The notes: a model not told the origin generated them from the letters alone. DNA of 64,000 nucleotides from Clostridia bacterium (GCA_017504165.1 JAFVRR010000003.1:23411-87410), one strand, 5' to 3'; positions 50,280 through 61,582 are shown, counted from the stretch's first letter. Made by a program: numbers and translations.

Positions 50280-52289
50280 TTAATCTTTATAATCAATATC
50301 ATTTAACAAGATATTAGCGCCATTGACAAATAAAGAACTTCCTTTTGTTGCAAAAGCGGTTTCGCCTGCTCTATATGCTAATAATCCCGTATGGTGACCG
50401 GAATATTTTATTCCATCAATTTCAAAATTAAATTCAGTTTTTTCGCCAGTTAAAATGCCTTGAGTTACAAGTACAAAACTTCCATCAGAATATACGCATC
50501 CCCTTTCAATTGCACTTTTTTCGCATTTCAATTCTTCAAGTATGTCAAGATTAAAATCTTCGTAACGTCTTGCTGTAAGTACTACCTCTTTACCTTCAAA
50601 ATCAATGCCTGCTTTACCAACAACTGCAAGTTTTACACCAATATTGTCTGCTTTATTTAAGAAATCATAAGTTTGTTTTTTGGCGTATTTTGGATATAAG
50701 AATAAACAATGAGTAAACTCGTGTCCATTGAAAAGAATTTTATCATTTTGTAATGTAATGCGACCGTCTTCAATCGCATAATCAGGTACTAAAGCACAAC
50801 GATAACCAGCATTCCAAATTTCATTACATTTTGCTTGAATATGCAAAGTTCCGTCTATATCCCATAAATTACGTGCATTGTAGTCAGGATACCAATTGTT
50901 TTGCGCTGCTGAACCAAAAATCACAAGCAAATCCATTTTAGGGAAATATTTTTGGAAATCATTTAATTTAGAGATATGTGAATCAATTTTTTTAACGTCT
51001 TTTAAAAATTCTACGTCAGTAAAACTGTTTCCCCAATAAAAATCTGCATAAGCGTGATGGAATTCGCGTGAATTAAAAGGTGCGCCTTCAATCATGTGTG
51101 AATAATGTGATTTTGCATTTTTTGAATAGTACATATCGATACCAATTGGATTTTTACAAGCCAACATAATACCCAATCGTACAGGATACCCAATATTTTC
51201 ATCAGTGTGGCCAAAATCACGCGGGATATCCCACCAAGTACAAGCAGTTCTCCATATTTCATCATTATCAAGGTAGTTATGGAAAGTATTATGACAATTA
51301 ATATAAGCATCTTCGCCGAAAAGTTGTTTTCCGTAAGCGTATGCTTTCTTCTCAACTTCTAATGGGAAAACTCGAAGAGTTTCAAAATAAACGTTAATTG
51401 CTTTAATTCTTACACTTTCATCATTTTCAGGGGCGTAACGCATATCAAAAAGAAGTTTATGTAAGTCTAATGCAAAATTTTCTTTATAGTATTCATACAT
51501 TTTAGGTGTGTATAAACGACCTCTAAAAGGTGGCTCTACACCTGAAGAAATGTTTCTTGTATTGAGAAGTATATAGCCGTATTCATCTAATTGAATACCA
51601 TCTAAAGGAATGTCTGCGTAGGCATCAATCTTATTTTTTAAGTATTCCCAATCGTATTCAGGGGCGTTTGCATTATAATATTGCGCCAATAATACAAAAA
51701 TATGCTTGTTTTTTCCATTTTCGCCTAAATCAATTGCAAACTTAGTACTATAAGTTCTAGATTCTATTACCCTTACCGCATTAGTAACGTCTTCAAGAGA
51801 ATTTTCTTTATAAAAGCCTTCCCCTACCTTTTCAAAAGTATAGGCTTTTAAAATCCTTGAATAAATAGGCATTATTTTAGAACGCCCCCAAACGGCTGTA
51901 TGTTTGTATTCAACGTAACCATCTTCATCAGTTTCAAGTTCTATATCGCTAACGATTGCAGGCGCATGTTCAGGATTAGGGATAGGAAATAGTTCAACTT
52001 GGTCAATAGCAGGATGGTTATTAGTTGAAAATATAGCGTTATAAAACCCAGATAATGGACTAAAATGAAGTGATACTTTAAGCCCTATTTTATGAGCATA
52101 TTCAACCATTTCTTTTATAGCGTCATGACATTGTTGTAAATTGTTAAGTTGAACACCCTCACGCGGAGTAACCGCAATATGATTTACAACCGTATTATTT
52201 TTAATAAAATCTAAATCTTTTAAGTACTTTTTCTTAACTAAACCATCAGGTTCAAGAAAAAATAAAAGTGAATTAGGAATTTCTTTCAT
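50280..52289 (-). CDS. GH-like TIM-barrel protein of unknown family
   Basis: A 669-residue protein that I cannot place in a named family. The N-terminal region looks like a TIM barrel (HIAVTPREGVQL, HKIGLKVSLHFSP), with an acidic motif IQLDEYGY at 232-239 (D235, E236) in a position typical of glycosidase acids. A region about residues 440-600 resembles the beta-galactosidase trimerisation fold (LFLYPKYAKKQTYDFLNKAD). There is no signal peptide. It sits between a glycyl radical enzyme and its activase, 53 bp after the former. A sugar-related substrate is the best guess. Confidence 0.6.
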   Translation of the reverse strand: MKEIPNSLLFFLEPDGLVKKKYLKDLDFIKNNTVVNHIAVTPREGVQLNNLQQCHDAIKEMVEYAHKIGLKVSLHFSPLSGFYNAIFSTNNHPAIDQVELFPIPNPEHAPAIVSDIELETDEDGYVEYKHTAVWGRSKIMPIYSRILKAYTFEKVGEGFYKENSLEDVTNAVRVIESRTYSTKFAIDLGENGKNKHIFVLLAQYYNANAPEYDWEYLKNKIDAYADIPLDGIQLDEYGYILLNTRNISSGVEPPFRGRLYTPKMYEYYKENFALDLHKLLFDMRYAPENDESVRIKAINVYFETLRVFPLEVEKKAYAYGKQLFGEDAYINCHNTFHNYLDNDEIWRTACTWWDIPRDFGHTDENIGYPVRLGIMLACKNPIGIDMYYSKNAKSHYSHMIEGAPFNSREFHHAYADFYWGNSFTDVEFLKDVKKIDSHISKLNDFQKYFPKMDLLVIFGSAAQNNWYPDYNARNLWDIDGTLHIQAKCNEIWNAGYRCALVPDYAIEDGRITLQNDKILFNGHEFTHCLFLYPKYAKKQTYDFLNKADNIGVKLAVVGKAGIDFEGKEVVLTARRYEDFNLDILEELKCEKSAIERGCVYSDGSFVLVTQGILTGEKTEFNFEIDGIKYSGHHTGLLAYRAGETAFATKGSSLFVNGANILLNDIDYKD

Positions 52290-52342
52290 TTTATATTACC
52301 TTAATTTTTTAAATTAAAATTGTTATTTGATAGGCTTTAATC

Positions 52343-54565
52343 TTAAATTAAACTTTCAGCCTGTTTGATAAACCCATCTTGCTCAACTTTATTTATGTTG
52401 TTCCATAAAACGTTCCAACCAGATACCCTAATTTGCAAATCTTGATATTTCTCCGGGTTTTTTTGAGCATCTCGCAACGTTTCAGCGTCAAACACGTTAA
52501 AATGTATTGCATGCCCCTTTCTTTTTAGGAAGGTTATTAAAAGACCGTACATTGCTTCAAGCCCGTCTTCCCCTTTTATTGCTGATGGCAATAAACCTAA
52601 ATCTAAAGGAACGTCTCCACAAACTTTAACAGCATCCATTTTGGTTGTTGAAAGTATTGCGGCGGTTGCCCCTTCACGATTTTGACCCATTGATGCAGAA
52701 AAGTTCTTAGAAAGTTCTTCTCCAATAAGTCTTCCGTTAGGCGAAGTTGCGGTGTTATTCGCTAAAGCGTATACTGCTCTTGCTACGTGGAAGGAGTATC
52801 CCCATCTACCACCTCTTGATTTTTCGTTTAAGTTTGGTCTAACTACTTTATCTAAATATTCTATAATATCAATGGCAAAATTATCAGGTAAATCTTTATT
52901 GTTACCAAACTTATCTCTATCGTTTTTAAGTTTTAAAAGCCAATTTTCGTTACCAACAAAATTATTGTCAAGCATATTTACAAGTTCAGTTAACGATAAT
53001 TCCTTTTTATCGTAAACGTATTTTTTAATCATTGATAAAGAATCTACTAAATCTGCAATAGCGCCAAAACTTAAACCACTACCATTGCCCGTTGAACCAC
53101 CTTGCATCGGGTCCTTAACAAGGTCAAGAGAAGTTTTAAAAGTGCCTGCAAGTAAAGATTGCGGATTAATATATGATAAATAAGCCTCATATTTGTTTAC
53201 AAGGTTTATAGATAAATCGATAACTCCTTTAAGTTGACGTTTATATTCATTGTAAAAATCTTCGAACGTTTTATACTTAGACAAATCTGGGCTTTCAATT
53301 CCGCTAAATGCATTATTAACGGCATCGTGCCCTTTATGGAGTGTGTATTCTAACGGTTTTAATAAATTTAAAGATGTTCCACCACAACCAAATGATTCTT
53401 GTACAGAAAATTCGAAGCACCCTTTTACGTTGCAATCTCTTGCCTGCTCTTCGGTATAACCTCTTTTCATTAAGGCTTCTTTAATAGTTGGCTCGCAAAC
53501 GAAAACTATTGAAGAATGCCCACGCCTAATCATATCTAAAGCCTTTAAAGTAAATTCTTTTGGTGTAGAATAACAAAGTTTTATTTGAATTTTTGGGTTA
53601 TAAATATTCATTTTATCGTAAACGTCTAAAAACAAATAAGATAGTTCGTTTATTATCGTTTTCCCACCTTCGTATTCACCACCTAAAAATACAGGTTGAT
53701 TCCAATAGTTGTCAATTGCTGTAAATTGCAAGAAAAATTTTGCAAGATCTTTTCTTATTTCATCTTCAGTAATACCGTTTTTTAAGTCGTTTAAATAAAA
53801 TTTATAGAAAAATTTATCAAAGTTTGAAAGTGAACGAACTTGAAGCGAGTCTACATATTCACTAATCATAAAATATAAATAAACTAAAAGCATTGCTTCG
53901 TAGAAGGTTTTAGGTGCGCCGTTTAGTAACGTTTTAAGTGCTTTTGCCATTTTTTGAGAGCCTTCAGTTTCGCTTGCAAGGTTGTAAAGTCTTTTTATAA
54001 AGAGTAAAACTGCTTCGTAAGAGATTTTAATTGATTCAAAGAAGGCGTCTTCTTCACTATTTCTCTCCTTGCTATTTCTAATTTTTTCCGATTCTTCTAA
54101 AAGGCCAACGAAGCCTAAATTAAAAAGCCTTTCGAAATTAGGAACGCTATGATCGTAGTCGATATAAATTTGTGCAATGCCATCGTTAATAAGCCTTAAT
54201 CTTTCATTTTCAACTTCAGGAATTATATCTAAAAATACTTCACGATGCCAAGAACGGACTATAGTTTTATTAAGTGGCCTATCTATTAAATTAATTGCAG
54301 GGAAAACATCTCTACTATCACAAGAAATACGCGTGTTTGATAAAACGTATTCAAGCGCTTTAGCCTTTCTTATTCCGTGAGAAAATTCTTTATATTTTTC
54401 ATCGTTAATCATTATGTTTTCTAAAATAAAGTTAGGGTCTAATCCCGTATTTTCATCAAACAATTCATCATTTCTAACAAATCTACTTAAACTATTAAAA
54501 GGTTTAGATTGGTCGTGGTGTTTATTCATTATATAATTGTAATCTTTATCGCTTATATATTCCAT
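52343..54565 (-). CDS. Glycyl radical enzyme of unassigned specificity (dehydratase/lyase type)
   Basis: A 740-residue glycyl radical enzyme. The thiyl Cys is C383 and the likely base E385 in VKGCFEFS, matching the G-C-x-E motif of dehydratases and lyases rather than the Cys-Cys of pyruvate formate-lyase. The radical Gly is G716 in RVSGWN, where most members have RVSGY or RVAGY. At 740 residues it is shorter than most (about 780-850). The ribosome site AAAGGAGG is optimal. It is first in an operon with a GH-like protein and the activase, divergent from an AraC gene. Substrate is unknown. Confidence 0.88.
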   Translation of the reverse strand: MEYISDKDYNYIMNKHHDQSKPFNSLSRFVRNDELFDENTGLDPNFILENIMINDEKYKEFSHGIRKAKALEYVLSNTRISCDSRDVFPAINLIDRPLNKTIVRSWHREVFLDIIPEVENERLRLINDGIAQIYIDYDHSVPNFERLFNLGFVGLLEESEKIRNSKERNSEEDAFFESIKISYEAVLLFIKRLYNLASETEGSQKMAKALKTLLNGAPKTFYEAMLLVYLYFMISEYVDSLQVRSLSNFDKFFYKFYLNDLKNGITEDEIRKDLAKFFLQFTAIDNYWNQPVFLGGEYEGGKTIINELSYLFLDVYDKMNIYNPKIQIKLCYSTPKEFTLKALDMIRRGHSSIVFVCEPTIKEALMKRGYTEEQARDCNVKGCFEFSVQESFGCGGTSLNLLKPLEYTLHKGHDAVNNAFSGIESPDLSKYKTFEDFYNEYKRQLKGVIDLSINLVNKYEAYLSYINPQSLLAGTFKTSLDLVKDPMQGGSTGNGSGLSFGAIADLVDSLSMIKKYVYDKKELSLTELVNMLDNNFVGNENWLLKLKNDRDKFGNNKDLPDNFAIDIIEYLDKVVRPNLNEKSRGGRWGYSFHVARAVYALANNTATSPNGRLIGEELSKNFSASMGQNREGATAAILSTTKMDAVKVCGDVPLDLGLLPSAIKGEDGLEAMYGLLITFLKRKGHAIHFNVFDAETLRDAQKNPEKYQDLQIRVSGWNVLWNNINKVEQDGFIKQAESLI

Positions 54566-54588
54566 AAATTCCTCCTTTAGATAATATT

Positions 54589-54616
54589 ATTATATCAACA
54601 AAATTTTAAATGTGAA
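54589..54616 (-). promoter_or_regulatory. Probable promoter of the glycyl radical enzyme operon
   Basis: On the minus strand TTCACA (54611-54616) and TATAAT (54589-54594) with a 16-bp spacer, about 24 nt before the gene start and its AAAGGAGG site. Confidence 0.55.
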
Positions 54617-54634
54617 TAAATAAATCATAACTAC

Positions 54635-54663
54635 TTGACGGAATCGAAACTAAATGTTAAAAT
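54635..54663 (+). promoter_or_regulatory. Promoter of the divergent AraC gene
   Basis: TTGACG (54635-54640) and TAAAAT (54658-54663) with a 17-bp spacer. Both divergent promoters lie within 80 bp, so a single bound regulator could control both. Confidence 0.6.
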
Positions 54664-54691
54664 TATAAATAAATATTTAATAAGGTTTTAT

Positions 54692-55456
54692 ATGAATAAA
54701 GATTGGCTTAATATAACAATTAAAGAAATTACTTTATCAATTTACGTTGATCCACGTTCGGGGAAAGCAGTTCATACTAATCGTTCTTATCACGGCTTTG
54801 TTTTAAACGATGAAGACGTTGTTAGAGATTACACTTTTTCAGACGGTACAGTTTTACATACAAAAGGTAATACTTTGTTTTATTTACCTAAAAATTCCAC
54901 TTACACTGTTAAAAATATAAGTGGTAAAGGTGGATGTTATTGTATAAATTTTGATTGTGAAATTTTAGATACTCCCTTTTTAATAAATTTAAAAAACATA
55001 AATGAAATTCGCAAAAGTTTTAATATTTCGTCTTATTATTGGAAATATGATAAAGGACTTGGGAAAACGGTATCTAAACGTACAATTTACGATATAATTT
55101 ACTTTATATTTAAAGATGAGGAAAACGATTACGTGCCATCATCGAAATATTACATTATTAAACCTGCAATTGACCTTATAAATGCCGATTTTACTTCTAA
55201 TGATTTAACGGTAGATAAACTTGCAAAAGTTTGTAGAGTTAGTGAAGTTTATTTAAGAAAACTTTTCACAAAAAAATATGGTGTGTCCCCTAAAGAATAT
55301 ATTATAAATAAAAGGATTAATTATGCAAAAACCTTGCTTGAATCGAAACAGTTTTTAGTTTCTGAAGTAGCAACGATTTGTGGGTTTGAAGAACCTTGTC
55401 ATTTTTCAAGAACATTTACAAAAATAGTAGGATATCCCCCATCTGAAATAAAATAA
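54692..55456 (+). CDS. AraC-family transcriptional regulator
   Basis: A 254-residue regulator with an N-terminal cupin-like domain (GNTLFYLPKNSTYTV) and a C-terminal AraC domain (TVDKLAKVCRVSEVYLRKLF, then VSEVATICGFEEPCHFSRTF). The start at 54692 is used because ATAAGG precedes it and the promoter covers the earlier frame start at 54635. Divergent from the glycyl radical enzyme operon, so it probably activates that operon in response to its substrate. Confidence 0.92.
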   Translation: MNKDWLNITIKEITLSIYVDPRSGKAVHTNRSYHGFVLNDEDVVRDYTFSDGTVLHTKGNTLFYLPKNSTYTVKNISGKGGCYCINFDCEILDTPFLINLKNINEIRKSFNISSYYWKYDKGLGKTVSKRTIYDIIYFIFKDEENDYVPSSKYYIIKPAIDLINADFTSNDLTVDKLAKVCRVSEVYLRKLFTKKYGVSPKEYIINKRINYAKTLLESKQFLVSEVATICGFEEPCHFSRTFTKIVGYPPSEIK

Positions 55457-55457
55457 T

Positions 55458-55492
55458 AAAAGCAGTGACAAAGCGTCACTGCTTATTTATTT
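55458..55492. terminator. Bidirectional terminator between AraC and spoIVB
   Basis: A perfect 10-bp stem, AAGCAGTGAC/GTCACTGCTT, with a 5-nt loop and flanking A/T tracts. Confidence 0.88.
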
Positions 55493-56479
55493 TGATAACA
55501 TATTAAATATAGATATACCGTATCCCCTAGAACTGTCGTTTAAAAATACGTGGGTGACAGCGCCTACAAGTTTTCCGTTTTGAATAATCGGGCTACCGGA
55601 CATTCCTTGTAAAATACCACCCGTTTTATTAAGTAAATCTTTATCTGTAATTTTTAAAACAAGGTTTTTATTGTTTCCCTTTTTATAATCGGTTTTTACA
55701 ATTTCTATATCGTATTCTTCCCTTGTTTGACCGTTAATAGTCGATAAGATTTTTGCTTTACCAACGCTTGCGGTAGAAATTGATATTTTATCCTTTTCTA
55801 ATTTAGAAAAATTAGTAAATTTCCCAAATAAACCGCAGTTTTGGTTAATGGTAATTTTGCCAATAGGTTTTTCGCCGATAAACATCCCCTTTAGTTCTCC
55901 CGCTTTCCCCCTTTTTGCCTTGTTTACGCCGATTATGCTAGACTCGTAAACGTCGCCCGATAAAACGTCGTAGTTTTTTCCGTTCAAGTCGGCTACTGGG
56001 TGACCTAGCGCACCAAAGTTACCTTCTTCGTCAATATAAGTTACCGTACCTAAACCTTGTAGGTCTTCTCGAAGTAATACCCCAATTCTATATTTTCCAT
56101 TAACGTCTTTTTCCGGGTAGACGTCTAGTAGTTTTTTGCCATCTTTTCTAAGTATTTCGGTTATTATAAAACCGCCGTCAAAGTCATTTAATGCAATCGT
56201 TAAATCGCTTACGCCGTTAATTACCTTACCGTTAATCGATAAAATAATATCCCCAATTTCTAGCCCTGCGCATTTTGATGGAGAAACGACGCCATCGTCC
56301 GTTAAAACATCCGTTATACCAACAACGGTTGCTCCGCGCGTCTTTAAATTAAATCCACAGGTGAACCCTCCCAAATATAAATATTCTTCCTTAGCGTAAG
56401 CATTAGTATAAGTTAAATTCGTTACAAATAATAATGAAACTATTAATAACGTTAATAGTAGTTTTATTCTTTTCTTCAT
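55487..56479 (-). CDS. spoIVB: SpoIVB signalling serine peptidase
   Basis: A 330-residue secreted S55 peptidase that signals from forespore to mother cell and triggers pro-sigma-K processing. It has an N-terminal signal or anchor segment (residues 1-29), a PDZ domain (about 55-120) and a catalytic domain with H160 (GALGHPVAD), D279 (KITDKDL) and S294 (GMSGSP). It is on the same strand as spoVAE, 56 bp downstream. In most endospore formers spoIVB sits beside spo0A; here it does not. Its -10-like element lies 6 nt before the ATG and no Shine-Dalgarno sequence is seen. Confidence 0.95.
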   Translation of the reverse strand: MKKRIKLLLTLLIVSLLFVTNLTYTNAYAKEEYLYLGGFTCGFNLKTRGATVVGITDVLTDDGVVSPSKCAGLEIGDIILSINGKVINGVSDLTIALNDFDGGFIITEILRKDGKKLLDVYPEKDVNGKYRIGVLLREDLQGLGTVTYIDEEGNFGALGHPVADLNGKNYDVLSGDVYESSIIGVNKAKRGKAGELKGMFIGEKPIGKITINQNCGLFGKFTNFSKLEKDKISISTASVGKAKILSTINGQTREEYDIEIVKTDYKKGNNKNLVLKITDKDLLNKTGGILQGMSGSPIIQNGKLVGAVTHVFLNDSSRGYGISIFNMLSK

Positions 56480-56485
56480 AATAAT

Positions 56486-56514
56486 TAGTATTGATAAAAA
56501 TTATAAAATTATGT
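56486..56514 (-). promoter_or_regulatory. Possible forespore (sigma-F/G type) promoter of spoIVB
   Basis: On the minus strand ACATA (56510-56514) and AATACTA (56486-56492) with a 17-bp spacer resemble the sigma-G consensus GHATR-N18-CATWHTA. The ATG follows 6 nt after the -10 box. Confidence 0.45.
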
Positions 56515-56518
56515 AAAT

Positions 56519-56539
56519 TTAGTTAACAAAGTTAACTAA
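56519..56539. repeat. 9-bp inverted repeat between spoVAE and spoIVB
   Basis: TTAGTTAAC-AAA-GTTAACTAA is a perfect palindrome around 3 nt. It overlaps the spoVAE stop codon and could be a weak terminator or a protein-binding site upstream of spoIVB. Confidence 0.5.
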
Positions 56540-56907
56540 TTATATTTAGATTTAGATTTAAATATCATAGCGAACAAATAGCCGAATAAAACCGCCGCGG
56601 TAACTCCTGCCGATGCGGAACTAAGTCCGCCCGTAATCGCGCCGAATAGCCCCGATTTAGCCCCTTTTATTGCACCTTCGGCAAGAAGATAGCCAAAACC
56701 AGATATTGGTACGGTCGCACCCGCGCCTGCAAAGTCTACTAAATACTTATAAAGTCCTAGCGCTTGCAGTACTAACCCCGACAACATAAAATATACTAAA
56801 ATTTTGCCCGAAGTCAGTTTCGTTACGTTGATTATAAACTGAGCAATTGCACATATAAGCCCGCCTACTATAAAAGCCTTTAAATACATTAAAATCATTT
56901 CTATCAT
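56536..56907 (-). CDS. spoVAE: Stage V sporulation protein AE
   Basis: A 123-residue membrane protein with about three or four spans and the family segment FAGAGATVPISGFG. With SpoVAC and SpoVAD it forms the channel that moves dipicolinic acid into the spore. Its ATG overlaps the spoVAD stop (ATGA). Length is normal for SpoVAE. Confidence 0.95.
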   Translation of the reverse strand: MIEMILMYLKAFIVGGLICAIAQFIINVTKLTSGKILVYFMLSGLVLQALGLYKYLVDFAGAGATVPISGFGYLLAEGAIKGAKSGLFGAITGGLSSASAGVTAAVLFGYLFAMIFKSKSKYN

Positions 56908-57908
56908 AAATTACACTCCAAACAAACAGCGTGAGAAATACCCGGAATCGACTCTCCTTGTTGAGAGGATACCGTAGAAAGTAACGCTCCCGTTGCCGAA
57001 AATAATACTCTTTTAAACTCTCCGTTTAATAGTTTTGGGTATATATAACTAGCCATAACTACCGTTCCACATCCCGCGCCACTACCCCCTTGGAAATCTT
57101 CTTCATCAAGGTTGTATATAAGTTCTCCAGAGTCAACGTGGTTGAATATATCGTAACCACTTTTATCCATTAAGTGTTTAACTAATCTTGAACCTAATGC
57201 CCCTAAATCTCCGGTTAATATTAAATCGTAATCTTTTGGCGTGGTGTTCGTCGCTAAAAAGTGATTTTTTAAAGTTGACGCCGCTGCAGGCGCCATTGCC
57301 GCTCCCATATTGTTAGCGTCTAAAACTCCAAAATCTACTACTTTTCCAATTGTTGCCGACGTTATTATAGGATAACCTTTAATAAAAGGCTTTAATAGAT
57401 ACGCGCCTGCACCCGTTGCCGTCCATTGCGATTGCGGTGGACGTATTGCTCCTAGTTCTAACGGATAGCGGTATTGTCTTTCTGCCGTTGCGTAGTGACT
57501 TCCCGCGGCGCATACTACGTTATTAAAATTATTGCTATTTATAAAACTAGCGCCAAGTATTAAACTTTCGGTAATCGTTGAGCAAGCGCTATACACGCCT
57601 AAAAACGGAACGTCAAAATCCCTTGCCATAAAGTTTGCCGAAATTATTTGGTTGAGTAAATCCCCCGAAATTATAAGGTCAATTTCATCTTTTTTAAGGT
57701 TAGACTTTTTAATAACCTTACTTACTGCAGTTGATAGCATTTTGCATTCCGCTTTTTCGTAAGTTGATTCGTCAAACTTATCGTCGTCAAGCGCCATATC
57801 GTAATATTTACCTAATTTAGATTGTTTTTCCTTAGGTCCAACAATTGAAAAAGTTTTAAAAATGCTAGGTTTATTCTTAAAAAATAAAGTTCCTTTACGT
57901 TTATCCAT
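56904..57908 (-). CDS. spoVAD: Stage V sporulation protein AD
   Basis: A 334-residue thiolase-fold protein that binds dipicolinic acid and docks on the SpoVA membrane subunits. Recognisable segments are FLGVYSACSTITESLILGA, which holds the thiolase-position Cys, GSHYATAERQYRYPLELG and the Gly-rich FQGGSGAGCGTV. Strong ribosome site AAGGAGAG. It starts 9 bp after spoVAC ends and overlaps spoVAE. Confidence 0.97.
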   Translation of the reverse strand: MDKRKGTLFFKNKPSIFKTFSIVGPKEKQSKLGKYYDMALDDDKFDESTYEKAECKMLSTAVSKVIKKSNLKKDEIDLIISGDLLNQIISANFMARDFDVPFLGVYSACSTITESLILGASFINSNNFNNVVCAAGSHYATAERQYRYPLELGAIRPPQSQWTATGAGAYLLKPFIKGYPIITSATIGKVVDFGVLDANNMGAAMAPAAASTLKNHFLATNTTPKDYDLILTGDLGALGSRLVKHLMDKSGYDIFNHVDSGELIYNLDEEDFQGGSGAGCGTVVMASYIYPKLLNGEFKRVLFSATGALLSTVSSQQGESIPGISHAVCLECNL

Positions 57909-57917
57909 TATCTCTCC

Positions 57918-58388
57918 TTAAATTAAAGAAAATAAATTTAAAATGTAGTATATTAGTCCTGTACAAACGCTACCAATTACGCCAAACACGATAATTGGCC
58001 CTGCTATAACGAACATTTTTGCTGCTAACCCGTAAATGTAGCCTTCGCTTTTAAATTCCATTGCGGGAGACACGATAGAGTTTGCAAAACCTGTAATCGG
58101 AACTATTGAGCCACCGCCCGCGTATTTGCCTATTCTATCGTAAACACCAATGCCTGTTAAAAATGACGCTAAAAATATTAAAACCATAGAAGTTGCGCCT
58201 GCAAGTTGGTCGCCGTATAAGTTAAACCAATACATAAACGAATATCTTATAAACTGTCCGATTAAGCAAATTACGCCACCTACCCAAAAGGCGTGCCATA
58301 AAGTTTTTAAATGTTTTGTTTTAGGGGCAATTTCCTTGACGTAGTTTAGGTATTCTTCATTATAATTTTGATTGTTTTTCCCAGTCAT
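57918..58388 (-). CDS. spoVAC: Stage V sporulation protein AC
   Basis: A 156-residue membrane protein with four spans, the mechanosensitive subunit of the dipicolinic acid channel. Segments WHAFWVGGVICLIGQFI and GGGSIVPITGFANSIVSPAMEF are diagnostic. The start at 58388 (MTGKNN) is preferred over an in-frame ATG at 58442 because AAGGGGAAGG lies directly upstream. It is first of spoVAC-D-E. A 35-codon frame overlaps its start. Confidence 0.95.
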   Translation of the reverse strand: MTGKNNQNYNEEYLNYVKEIAPKTKHLKTLWHAFWVGGVICLIGQFIRYSFMYWFNLYGDQLAGATSMVLIFLASFLTGIGVYDRIGKYAGGGSIVPITGFANSIVSPAMEFKSEGYIYGLAAKMFVIAGPIIVFGVIGSVCTGLIYYILNLFSLI

Positions 58389-58467
58389 ATTCCTTCCCCT
58401 TATAAAAACTTTCTCTTGATGAAGAGTTAATTTCTTCTTCACTTATAAATTCTTTTACTTTTTTCAT
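58360..58467 (-). CDS. Possible 35-codon leader ORF overlapping spoVAC
   Basis: A frame beginning MKKVKEFISEEEI and ending YDWEKQSKL runs from 58467 to 58360 and covers the spoVAC start. It is hydrophilic and charged. Its ATG lies 5 nt after a -10-like AATAATA, so it would be the first codon of the spoVA transcript. It may couple translation into spoVAC or be a genuine small spore protein. It is too short to be certain. Confidence 0.4.
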   Translation of the reverse strand: MKKVKEFISEEEINSSSRESFYKGKEYDWEKQSKL

Positions 58468-58472
58468 ACAAT

Positions 58473-58501
58473 TATTATTTTCTAAAAATTTAAAATAATA
58501 C
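58473..58501 (-). promoter_or_regulatory. Possible forespore (sigma-G type) promoter of spoVA
   Basis: On the minus strand GTATT (58497-58501) and AATAATA (58473-58479) with a 17-bp spacer. Spacing and -10 are the same type as the spoIVB promoter 2 kb away. Known spoVA operons are controlled by sigma G. Confidence 0.42.
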
Positions 58502-58515
58502 AAAAAGCAAAAAGA

Positions 58516-58543
58516 AAAGCACCTAACTAAAGTTAAGTGCTTT
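58516..58543 (-). terminator. Terminator after lacZ
   Basis: Stem AAAGCAC(T/C)TAAC with a TTTA loop on the minus strand, with one mismatch in 12 bp, followed by a T-rich run. It separates lacZ from spoVA. Confidence 0.78.
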
Positions 58544-58556
58544 CATTTATTAAGTT

Positions 58557-61454
<2,898 letters not shown>

Positions 61455-61464
61455 TTATAAAAAA

Positions 61465-61552
61465 ATATTGCAAACCGTTGAACAATAGAATATTTTATGA
61501 TATAGTTATTATATAACTTAAATTAAAAAAAGTAAATGGAATATATTGCAAA
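61465..61552. promoter_or_regulatory. Direct repeats ATATTGCAAA in the lacZ/AraC intergenic region
   Basis: ATATTGCAAA occurs at 61465-61474 and again at 61543-61552, with a looser copy ATATTTTGCAAA near 61563-61574. Repeats this close to divergent lacZ and AraC starts are probable operators of the AraC protein. Confidence 0.5.
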
Positions 61553-61582
61553 TGTATATAAATATTTTGCAAAAAGGTAAAA

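Noticed and set aside
56500..56520. Segment TTATGTAAATT near spoIVB resembling the right arm of a classical dif site
   Set aside because: The left arm and centre do not match the dif consensus and the sequence is simply A/T-rich; no inverted partner is present.
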